This document shows positions 46,396 through 52,990 of a DNA stretch of 64,000 nt, one piece after another (within the stretch, counting starts at the first letter, position 1; each line of letters opens with the position of its first letter). The notes under the pieces are model-generated. The model did no database searches and was not told the DNA's origin. It saw only the letters and a list, made by a program, of their open reading frames with translations. Source of the DNA: Planctomycetia bacterium (GTDB taxonomy: Bacteria; Planctomycetota; Phycisphaerae; UBA1845; UTPLA1); assembly GCA_015075745.1 (NCBI GenBank), contig JABTTW010000001.1, positions 2,604,001 through 2,668,000 of the forward strand. The letters are read 5' to 3'. A program made the position numbers and the translations under genes.

Positions 46396-46776
46396 CTATC
46401 GTCGTTTCGCCTCGCGGAAATCGGGCGGCCGGACGAGCGTGAAGACCACCAGTTCCTCTCCGGTCACGGTGCTGATGTCGTGGTGCATGCTCACCACTTT
46501 GACACCGGTGATCTGCTCGACCATCACCTCCATGACGGACCTCGCGGTCTCGATCAGGTGAACGCGCACCTGCTTGAGCAAGTCTCTGCCCTTGTCAACG
46601 GCGAGCGTTTTGACAAGTTGCTGTTCGGCGGCGGTCAGGACGCCTTTGAGTCGGACGACCAGAAGATCGCCAATGAGGTAGGCATGGGTCTCCTTCGGCC
46701 CCCGGCCCATGTATTCCTGCTCAAATCGATTGATCGCGTCGCAAATCGCAGCTTCGATTTCACCTGACGTTTTCAT
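46396..46776 (-). CDS. DUF2294/MpsC-family protein, copy 2
   Basis: 126 residues, near-identical to copy 1 at 44674-45054. Differences include Ser4, Ile7, Thr30, Val40 and Met97. The nucleotide match starts near the stop codons (ATTGTGCACGC on the plus strand at 44661 and 46384), so the duplicated block is little larger than the gene. Unlike copy 1 it has an excellent promoter (46875-46903, minus strand) placed back to back with that of RNA element B. ATG 46776 chosen by alignment to copy 1. Function unknown. Confidence 0.85.
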   Translation of the reverse strand: MKTSGEIEAAICDAINRFEQEYMGRGPKETHAYLIGDLLVVRLKGVLTAAEQQLVKTLAVDKGRDLLKQVRVHLIETARSVMEVMVEQITGVKVVSMHHDISTVTGEELVVFTLVRPPDFREAKRR

Positions 46777-46874
46777 AGGGAATCTGATCCGAATCAAAAA
46801 TACAGTGGAGAGCTTGACAATGAGAATGTGAGCCAATTCACCAAACCATTCGTCAAGCCGACGAGATTGAAGCC

Positions 46875-46931
46875 ATTATAGTCGAGCCTCGAATGGACGG
46901 CAATTGCCTTTTCGAACGGCTCGACTATGAT
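46875..46931. promoter_or_regulatory. Back-to-back divergent promoters inside an inverted repeat
   Basis: Minus strand: TTGCCG (46903-46898), 17 bp, TATAAT (46880-46875), for DUF2294 copy 2. Plus strand: TTGCCT (46904-46909), 16 bp, TATGAT (46926-46931), for RNA element B. The two -35 boxes touch at the palindrome GGCAATTGCC. Flanking them are 11-bp inverted arms ATAGTCGAGCC and GGCTCGACTAT that overlap both -10 regions. Confidence 0.7.
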
Positions 46932-46988
46932 GGTTACACATAAGCGGCGTAAGAAATTCGCCGTTTTTCACGAAACCAATCAATGATT

Positions 46989-47095
46989 GTCGGATGACTA
47001 GACAAGGGGCAGCCCGGCTTTGTCGGGCGGTCTGTTGAAGAGTAGGCCGACGTGGGTATGCACCTTTGGGTGTGAGTCCACGTCGGCTTTTTTTT
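46989..47095 (+). ncRNA. RNA element B (attenuator/riboswitch-like), before the isochorismatase-fold gene
   Basis: Core GTCGGATGACTAGACAAGGG; inner hairpin GCCCG...CGGGC; then TTGAAGAGTAG. Terminator arms GCCGACGTGG / CCACGTCGGC with an inner CACC-TTTG-GGTG and eight T (47046-47095). GTCGG at 46989-46993 can pair with CCGAC at 47047-47051. The next start codon is 31 nt after the T tract. A separate hairpin with T tract (GGCG...CGCC, 46944-46965) lies in the leader upstream. Confidence 0.8.
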
Positions 47096-47126
47096 ATTTG
47101 ATGATCGACAGCGGAAGGGGAAGCAC

Positions 47127-47867
47127 ATGAGAGTACATACCAACATCGCTCGAAGGGTCCAACCCTCGCATACCAGCATTCTTCTGGATTTAAATACACA
47201 GTGCGATCTGTTCCTGTCCAACGGAGCGCTGCCGGTTGTCAACCGGGCAGAGGCCATATCCAACATCGGGCGGATCATGAGTTGGGCACGAATCAGATCG
47301 GTGCCCGTCGTGTCGAGTCTTGAGAGCATCCGCATCCAGTCGCATCCCAATGGGTTGCCAGCGTATTGCGTCGATCGTTCCCTGGGCCAGCGCAAAGTAC
47401 CCGTGACGCTGCTGCCCAAGCGCACCGTGGTGCATGACAATCATGCGGTCGATGTTTCTCCGAATTTATTCAAACGCTATCAGCAAATTATCCTCTTCAA
47501 GCGCGCGCGAGACTTTCTATCGAATCCCAAGGCGGATCGACTCTTTACCTCGATATCCAGCCATCACGTATTTGTCATGGGGGCTGTCGCCGAGCAGTGT
47601 GTGACGGTTACGGTGATCAGACTGCTGGCTCAAGGGCATCGAGTCGCAGTCATTACCGATGCCTGCGGCGCATGGGACGCTGACGCCGGTGCGCAGGCCA
47701 TGCGCCAGATGGACGCCAAGGGGGCTGTCCTGGTATCGACGGATGAGACGGTCCGCGGCGCTGCTGATGAGCGTCTGCAAGATTCACTTTCCGATGATGT
47801 GGACAGAGAAATCGAGTCATGTGTCACCAACTCACAACAATCTGCCGAGCCATTCTGTTGGACGTAG
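47127..47867 (+). CDS. Isochorismatase-fold cysteine hydrolase
   Basis: 246 residues. Catalytic Asp21 in ILLDLNTQCDLF, Lys near 126 in IILFKRARDFLSN and Cys near 158 in FVMGAVAEQCVTVTV form the triad of nicotinamidase/isochorismatase-like hydrolases. The last ~40 residues are acidic and variable. Substrate unknown. GGAAGGGGAAGC precedes ATG 47127. It is the first gene after RNA element B and seems to be controlled by it. Confidence 0.88.
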   Translation: MRVHTNIARRVQPSHTSILLDLNTQCDLFLSNGALPVVNRAEAISNIGRIMSWARIRSVPVVSSLESIRIQSHPNGLPAYCVDRSLGQRKVPVTLLPKRTVVHDNHAVDVSPNLFKRYQQIILFKRARDFLSNPKADRLFTSISSHHVFVMGAVAEQCVTVTVIRLLAQGHRVAVITDACGAWDADAGAQAMRQMDAKGAVLVSTDETVRGAADERLQDSLSDDVDREIESCVTNSQQSAEPFCWT

Positions 47868-48174
47868 GTCATGTTGATCCAGTTTGGTTACCCATTGGCT
47901 CCGTCCTCCCCCGCGGATTGGGGTGCGATAGGCCGTCCAACAGTACCGGTAGGTGCGTTTTCATCCGTTCAGGACTTCCTTACCCGCCTCTCCTATAGTC
48001 GATTGATCGGCTTGACGAATGAGCCTTCAGATCTGTCCCGATGACTCATCGACGAGGGCAGTGGCAGCTTTTATTCGCGTGCCGATCCGGCCGGTGTAGC
48101 GAAGAGAACCAATTCAATGCGGCCCTGAAAGTAAGCAGGAGCCGATGAGCCCAAGTCGCAAGGGAGTGTTTGGC
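47868..48174 (+). promoter_or_regulatory. Leader of the RRM gene with a possible degenerate RNA element
   Basis: A -10 like TATAGT is at 47994-47999. About 40 bp later GATGACTCATCGACGAGGGC (48040-48059) resembles the core of elements A-D, followed by CAGTGGCAGC and a GCCGA at 48088. The strong terminator hairpin is not conserved. It may be a fifth, decayed or terminator-free copy. No gene seen here. Confidence 0.3.
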
Positions 48175-48483
48175 ATGGGAAAGAAACTTTACGTCGGGAA
48201 TCTGGATGTCAGCGTTGGCGATGCAGAGCTTGAGCAACTGTTTGGCTCGCTAGGCAGGATCGAGAGCGCCAAAGTCGTCATGGACCACGACACGAACCAA
48301 AGCAAGGGCTATGGAATCGTGGAGATGTCCACTGAGGTTGAAGCGCTGGCGGCCATTTCGACCCTGAGCGGCCAAGAGCACGCCGGCAAAGCGCTCAAGG
48401 TCAGCGAGGCCAGGCCGAAGCCGAAGGCGTTGGCGGTCGGGGAGCCGGTGGTGAAGTCCGGCGCCAGAATCCCCCAATGGTAG
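48175..48483 (+). CDS. RRM-type RNA-binding protein
   Basis: 102 residues: a single RNA recognition motif (about 3-80) and a short basic tail. RNP2 is KLYVGNL and RNP1 is SKGYGIVEM, in which one aromatic position of the usual consensus is replaced. These small RRM proteins occur in cyanobacteria and planctomycetes and bind single-stranded RNA. ATG 48175 has AAGGGAG at good spacing; an ATG at 48145 lies too close to its AGGAG. It sits between RNA elements B and C. Confidence 0.92.
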   Translation: MGKKLYVGNLDVSVGDAELEQLFGSLGRIESAKVVMDHDTNQSKGYGIVEMSTEVEALAAISTLSGQEHAGKALKVSEARPKPKALAVGEPVVKSGARIPQW

Positions 48484-48624
48484 CGCGTGCAGCGCGGAAT
48501 CGGAGCTATTTCGGAGAGATTCCCCACTCCTGTGTGCCCCGTTGACCAGTGTCTGCGGGTCGGCGAATTCATTTGTCGGACCGGATGATCGCTAAAGCCA
48601 ATGGGGACTTGGAGATGGATGGTG

Positions 48625-49113
48625 ATGAAGACCTCGGGAGATTCTCCTCACGTTGATACAGACGCAGTGGACATCGCGAAACAATTTCAAGTCGAGGTAT
48701 CGCTTCTCGAAAATATCGAGCAGGCGATTCGATTCACGCTCGATTGGGACTCCGGGACACACGAAACGGTCCGGAAGCTGTCGACGTTGCGATTTGCGAC
48801 GCAGACTTTCGAACGTCATCTGGCGCGAGTTCGGGCCCTGTCAGAGCATGGCGGATACATGCATCTGATTACAGACAAGAAGCCGCGATTGGCCAATGAA
48901 GTCACGGAACTCAAGAGTGCCCGGGACGAGCTGCAGGATCAATTTGAGCGCTTGATTGTTGCCCTGGAACACCTATCCGCGGGTAATCCGGCGCGGCTTG
49001 AGGAGATTTGTAGCGACTACCGGAGTTTCCTGGAGGCGCTGGATTTGCATGGTCAAAATGAGCGGGAGCTTTTTCATCGCGCTTGTTTCGAGGAGCTGGG
49101 CGGTTCGGGATAA
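48625..49113 (+). CDS. Helical-bundle protein of unknown function
   Basis: Not recognised with confidence. About 162 residues, almost all helical, acidic, no signal. His and Glu residues are spaced in helices (FERHLARVRALSEHGG; ALDLHGQNERELFHRA) in a way that recalls hemerythrin-like four-helix bundles, but the full set of iron ligands is not present. ATG 48625 has GGAG 10 nt upstream; ATGs at 48601 and 48619 are possible. It lies between the RRM gene and RNA element C. Confidence 0.7.
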   Translation: MKTSGDSPHVDTDAVDIAKQFQVEVSLLENIEQAIRFTLDWDSGTHETVRKLSTLRFATQTFERHLARVRALSEHGGYMHLITDKKPRLANEVTELKSARDELQDQFERLIVALEHLSAGNPARLEEICSDYRSFLEALDLHGQNERELFHRACFEELGGSG

Positions 49114-49208
49114 CATCCGGGGCGAGAGCACTCTGACAATTGGATTCTGCAATTCAACGCCTCATTGTGCCTTTTCAGTTGAATGACGAAGATCGACTCT
49201 TCCGGCTG

Positions 49209-49237
49209 TTGTTATTTGCGTGGATGTGCGCTATAGT
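49209..49237 (+). promoter_or_regulatory. Promoter of RNA element C
   Basis: TTGTTA (49209-49214), 17-bp spacer, TATAGT (49232-49237), 60 bp before the element core. Confidence 0.5.
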
Positions 49238-49297
49238 TTTCTGGCAGCAAGGTCAGCGCGGAAGAATCGCCGGCCCCCGCTACCGCAAATCTTTGAT

Positions 49298-49404
49298 CGT
49301 TGGATGACTTAATAAAGGGCAGTTCGGCAGTTCTGGACGGCCCGTTGAAGAGTATGCCGACGTGATTGAGTGCCTTTGGGTGCTCAACCACGTCGGTTTT
49401 TTTT
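49298..49404 (+). ncRNA. RNA element C (attenuator/riboswitch-like), before the DUF1571 gene
   Basis: Core CGTTGGATGACTTAATAAAG; stem GGGC/GCCC around a small hairpin; then TTGAAGAGTAT. Terminator arms CCGACGTG / CACGTCGG, continued by TTGAG / CTCAA, loop TTTG, eight T (49357-49404). CGTTGG at 49298-49303 can pair with CCGACG at 49357-49362 with one G-U pair, where copy A has a G-C-type match, a sign that pairing is kept. Gene start 43 nt after the T tract. Confidence 0.8.
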
Positions 49405-49446
49405 CGCGCTGCGACGCGAGACGGTCGCGAAGAACGGGAGAACATC

Positions 49447-50361
49447 GTGGTAAGCCTGTCAGATAAATACAGTTCGAACCTGATGCGTTGGATCACTCGA
49501 TTCAGGGCCAGGACGTTTGTTGGTTTGTCACTGATCACGCTGTTTTGCATTCAGTTCCAACTCGGCGCCGGGATCGTTGTGCCAGAAGTCCTGCGCGAAT
49601 CGGTGGTGATGGCCGGGGTCACTGCCAATACGCCTCTGTTTGAATCGTTGATTCGGCGCGACCCATTGGGAGCGCTGATCGAGGCACGGACTGAGCACGT
49701 GCGCATCGTGGTCGATTATGAATGCGTCATGGTGAAGCAGGAACTTCTACCGTCCGGGATGAGCAAGGAGCAGGAAATCAAAGTCAAATTCAGGCATTCG
49801 CCCTACAGCGTCTATATGGAATGGGTGCGCAATCCGGGCATGGCTGTGCGTGTGCTCTACGTCAAGGGGCGATGGAGAGACTTGAAAGCAACAAACCCTG
49901 ATGAACGTGAGCTGGCGATTGCCCAGCCCGGCGTCATCGCCCGACTTTTCATAAAGAGCGTTAAGGAACCGATTCATGGGCGGCTGGCGAAAAAGGCGTC
50001 TCGACGGTTTCTCGACGATTTTGGATTCCAGAAGACACTGGACCGGCTCATCAAGGTCAGCGAGCAAGCCAAGTCACGAGGTGAACTCACGCTCAAGTAT
50101 TGTGGTGAGAGCCAATTCGATGGCAGGCCGGTATGGGTTATCCGACGGCATCTGCCGTACACCGCCGAGGGCGGACTTTATCCCGATCGCACCGCGGAGA
50201 TTCTTGTGGACAAGGCGCTTCGCGTGGCCGTTGCCGTCTATTGCTATTCTGACGTCGAGCGGCACCCAAGCAATCTCCTTGCCAAGTACGAATATCGCAG
50301 CATTCGCATGGGCGCCGGCCTGACCAACAGAGACTTCGAACCCACCACCTACGGAATGTGA
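49447..50361 (+). CDS. DUF1571 family exported/membrane-anchored protein
   Basis: 304 residues. N-terminal hydrophobic segment (FVGLSLITLFCIQFQLGAGI, about residues 24-43), then a beta-rich domain resembling DUF1571, typical of planctomycetes and related in fold to LolA-like proteins. Segments: VDYECVMVKQELLPSG, KVKFRHSPYSVYMEWVRN, AEILVDKALRVAVAVYCY. Function unknown. GTG 49447 is used, with CGGGAG 7 nt upstream; frames starting further upstream run through the terminator of element C. The esterase gene follows 25 bp later. Confidence 0.8.
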   Translation: MVSLSDKYSSNLMRWITRFRARTFVGLSLITLFCIQFQLGAGIVVPEVLRESVVMAGVTANTPLFESLIRRDPLGALIEARTEHVRIVVDYECVMVKQELLPSGMSKEQEIKVKFRHSPYSVYMEWVRNPGMAVRVLYVKGRWRDLKATNPDERELAIAQPGVIARLFIKSVKEPIHGRLAKKASRRFLDDFGFQKTLDRLIKVSEQAKSRGELTLKYCGESQFDGRPVWVIRRHLPYTAEGGLYPDRTAEILVDKALRVAVAVYCYSDVERHPSNLLAKYEYRSIRMGAGLTNRDFEPTTYGM

Positions 50362-50386
50362 TTCCCCTTCAAGAAAGAAAAGCAGG

Positions 50387-51319
50387 ATGCACAAGGTGCA
50401 CTTATCAATCGTTGTTATCGGCTTGGCGCTCTTCGCCGGCTGCGCCATTCCCCAACCGCGGGGCATGGGACAATATGCCCGTGTCCAGGAGCCGAGCACG
50501 TCGGCGTGGTATCACCTGTATCTGCCTGTCGACTATGTGAAGAACAAGGGCCGGCGTCCGGACCGCCATCAGCAGAAGTGGCCACTGGTCATGACTTTCC
50601 ACGGCATGAAACCCTACGACAACGCGCTTCCACAGGAACGCGAGTGGGAAGAGCAGGCCGACATCTACGGATATGTCGTCTGCGCACCTGAGCTTCGGAC
50701 CTGCGATTCCTTCGTTGAGTTTCCGCTGACGAAGGAACACGACTACGTGTTGGAGGACAAGCGGAATGTCATCGCCATCATGGACCACATCTTCGCCACC
50801 ACGGAGGCCGATCCCGAAAGGGTGCTTTCGACGAGCTGGTCCTGCGGCGGCTATCTGGCGCATTATTTCGTAAACCGCTTCCCCGACCGTTTCGCGTGCA
50901 TCGCGACTCGACTTTCCAATTTCTCGGCCGAACTCTTGGAGGAAGACAATGTCCCGCTCTATCGCGACCGGGTGCCCGTGGCGATTTACATCGGAGACGG
51001 CGACTTCTCGGCGTGCAAGCGCGAATCAGAGGAAGCCGCGGCCTGGTACAAGGCCCGTGATTTCCGTGTCGTGAGCGCCATGATGATCGATAACATGGGC
51101 CACCGGCGCATCCCACAGTTTGCGGCGGCATTCTTCGCGGGACAATTAGGCATCCAGCCGTTGCACCCCGTGAACGCCGCCAAGACCGTCTCCACGGAGT
51201 TAATGACGGATTACTACCCGCCGAGTGAGCTGATGGCGAGATTCTCGCCAGTTGAGCGAAATGCATCGTCTCCCAATCAAGGACGATCGCGCAACGTGCA
51301 GTCGCTTTCGAGCCGTTAA
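50387..51319 (+). CDS. Exported alpha/beta-hydrolase lipoprotein
   Basis: 310 residues. Lipoprotein signal ending LALFAGC. Core parts LVMTFHGMKPYDN, VLSTSWSCGGYLAHYF (nucleophile Ser in TSWSCGG, variant of GxSxG), PVAIYIGDGDFSAC (acid) and NMGHRRIPQF (His). Paralogue of the PKD-bearing hydrolase at 12215-13210 but without the PKD domain. Likely an esterase acting outside the cytoplasm. Transcribed with the DUF1571 gene behind RNA element C. Confidence 0.82.
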   Translation: MHKVHLSIVVIGLALFAGCAIPQPRGMGQYARVQEPSTSAWYHLYLPVDYVKNKGRRPDRHQQKWPLVMTFHGMKPYDNALPQEREWEEQADIYGYVVCAPELRTCDSFVEFPLTKEHDYVLEDKRNVIAIMDHIFATTEADPERVLSTSWSCGGYLAHYFVNRFPDRFACIATRLSNFSAELLEEDNVPLYRDRVPVAIYIGDGDFSACKRESEEAAAWYKARDFRVVSAMMIDNMGHRRIPQFAAAFFAGQLGIQPLHPVNAAKTVSTELMTDYYPPSELMARFSPVERNASSPNQGRSRNVQSLSSR

Positions 51320-51531
51320 TTCTGATAGGTCCCATTGTCAGCTTGCATCTGACGCGCCCTGAGGGGCGATCTTCGTTATTCACCCCTATCTCGCGGTTTT
51401 CAAGAATTAAAGGGATGAGGGAAGTAAATATAACGGTTTGTCGGCAATCAAGAACTTGCGCGCTATGATCCACTCGGTCACGGGGCTCTATTAGTCATTG
51501 TGATAGATGCCGTGACGAATTGACTCGAGGA

Positions 51532-51640
51532 ATTCGGAAGACTAAATAAGGGGCAACTCGCAGCAGCGGGAGGCTCATTACTGAGTAAGCCGACGTGGTT
51601 GAATGCCTTTGGGCGTTTGAACGCGTCGGCTTTTTTTTTT
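51532..51640 (+). ncRNA. RNA element D (attenuator/riboswitch-like), before the DUF2294-DUF2294-CsrA operon
   Basis: Core ATTCGGAAGACTAAATAAGG; stem GGGC/GCTC with inner CTC/GAG hairpin; then TTACTGAGTAA. Terminator GCCGACG / CGTCGGC continued with wobble pairs, loop TTTG, ten T (51589-51640). TCGG at 51534-51537 can pair with CCGA at 51590-51593. A -10 TATGAT is at 51464-51469 with a weak -35, and a 7-bp hairpin GTCACGG/CCGTGAC lies between. Gene start 62 nt after the T tract. Confidence 0.78.
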
Positions 51641-51701
51641 GCTTAAGAGTTACCTGGATTTCGGTGGCCAAGGCAGGGCACCTTAACACGAATGATCAAA
51701 A

Positions 51702-52124
51702 ATGATGGATGCATCACATTCGGAGATCGCACGCGAGATCGCCTTTGCAGCCAGCGCGTTTGAATTGCTGGTGACGGGCCACTCACCCAAGTCGGTGACC
51801 GTGGTGCTCAGCGATCGGACGTTGGTGATCACGCTGCACGGAGCTCTGTCGCCCGCCGAGCAGGTCCTTGTCAAGAGCCCTGCCGGCGCCGCGCAGGTGC
51901 AGGCATTCCATCAACAGTTGATCGCCACCGCAACTGATCCGTTCCTGCAAGAGATCACGAGAATTACTGGAGTGGGGGTGCTCCAGGCGACCTCCAAAGT
52001 CGCGGTAACGACCTCCGCCGTGGTGATGTTGTCTGCGCCTGGAACCAAGGTCCATGTCTTTCTGCTTGGCGGAAGCGTGCCGGTGTGTACCTGGAGCGGA
52101 AATGGACAGGTCGAGGCCGCTTAA
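51702..52124 (+). CDS. DUF2294/MpsC-family protein, divergent
   Basis: 140 residues. Aligns along its length with the DUF2294 proteins at 44674 and 46396: IAREIAFAASAFELLVTGHS, then TLVITLHGALSPAEQVLVK, then FLQEITRITGVGVLQATSKV. The conserved MGRGP segment is changed to VTGHSPK. The C-terminal strand is followed by a short tail. Starts at ATG 51702 or 51705. Part of a run with a second divergent copy 26 bp later. Function unknown. Confidence 0.75.
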   Translation: MMDASHSEIAREIAFAASAFELLVTGHSPKSVTVVLSDRTLVITLHGALSPAEQVLVKSPAGAAQVQAFHQQLIATATDPFLQEITRITGVGVLQATSKVAVTTSAVVMLSAPGTKVHVFLLGGSVPVCTWSGNGQVEAA

Positions 52125-52149
52125 ACAGAGAGATTCAACGAGAACGAAT

Positions 52150-52638
52150 ATGACGGACAAATCCAAATCAGAAATTCAAAAAAATGACCCGGATCGGGTC
52201 GCGAATGGTGACAGCCCGCCGGGCCAGACCCAGTTGACGATGGCCCAGCAGATAGCCCGGGCGGCGAGCGCGTTCGAGCAGGAGAGGACCGGCATCATCC
52301 CGACTTCGGTAACGGTGGTCCAATGCGATGGGACATTGGTCATCACACTTCACGGCGCCTTGTCCCCGGCCGAACGGGCATTGGCAAATACCGCTGCCGG
52401 GGCTGCGCAAGTTCAGGAATTTCACCGGCACCTGTTCGCCAACGCCTCCAACTCGCTCAGGCAGGAGATCAAGAGGATTACTGGGGTTGATGTGCGCGAA
52501 GCCGCCGTGGAGGTCGAGCCGACATCCGGGGCTCTCGTAGGGGTATTTACAACCGGGACGACTGTGCAGGTGTATTTGATGGCCCAGGACATCTCCGCGG
52601 AGTCCTGGAACCGGGGCATTCCCGACAAGATCGTGTGA
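52150..52638 (+). CDS. DUF2294/MpsC-family protein, divergent, with N-terminal extension
   Basis: 162 residues. A ~28-residue polar N-terminal extension is followed by a DUF2294-like domain: QQIARAASAFEQERTGIIP, TLVITLHGALSPAERALA, LRQEIKRITGVDVREAAVEV, GVFTTGTTVQVYLM. It is closest to the gene just upstream, so tandem duplication is likely. Starts 26 bp after it, same strand. Function unknown. Confidence 0.75.
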   Translation: MTDKSKSEIQKNDPDRVANGDSPPGQTQLTMAQQIARAASAFEQERTGIIPTSVTVVQCDGTLVITLHGALSPAERALANTAAGAAQVQEFHRHLFANASNSLRQEIKRITGVDVREAAVEVEPTSGALVGVFTTGTTVQVYLMAQDISAESWNRGIPDKIV

Positions 52639-52668
52639 GAGTGCTGTCTTGAAACGGGAAAGATCGCC

Positions 52669-52911
52669 GTGTTCGTCATAACGAGAAGAAATGCAGTGTC
52701 GGTGATCTTGGATGGACTTGATAGCCAATCCCAATCGCTCAAGGTCACGGTGCTCAAGATTGAAGGCGGGAAGGTGCGGTTGGGCTTCGAGGTCAATCGG
52801 GGTGCTTCCATCCATCCTGCGGAGCCCAGGGACTGCGTCACTGCCGGCCTGGCAATGGAATACGCGAATGGAGGTGCGTGTGACGGCGATTTCGCCGCTG
52901 GAATGAATTAG
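52669..52911 (+). CDS. Divergent CsrA-like protein
   Basis: 80 residues starting at GTG 52669. MFVITRRNAVSVI corresponds to strand 1 of CsrA, and SLKVTVLKIEGGKVRLGFEV to strands 2-3. About 5 extra residues follow strand 1, as in the CsrA-like gene at 45880. At the RNA-binding site the family VHRE reads IHPAE, so Arg44 is Pro. A tail of ~25 residues follows. Located 31 bp after the second DUF2294 gene and thus in the element D operon. Confidence 0.68.
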   Translation: MFVITRRNAVSVILDGLDSQSQSLKVTVLKIEGGKVRLGFEVNRGASIHPAEPRDCVTAGLAMEYANGGACDGDFAAGMN

Positions 52912-52990
52912 GAATGAACCGAATGTGAAACGCCAATGTGACCGGCTTGCTCGACACCGACCGCTCCGGCACGCAAACAGAAAGACATGT

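Noticed and set aside
49366..49446. Upstream extension of the DUF1571 gene
   Set aside because: It would place the start inside the terminator of RNA element C; the GTG with CGGGAG is the better start.
45490..51640. Elements A-D as TPP, cobalamin, c-di-GMP-I, glycine or fluoride riboswitches
   Set aside because: I looked for the conserved motifs of these classes and did not find them. A sodium riboswitch was considered because of the MpsC link, but I cannot verify a match by eye.
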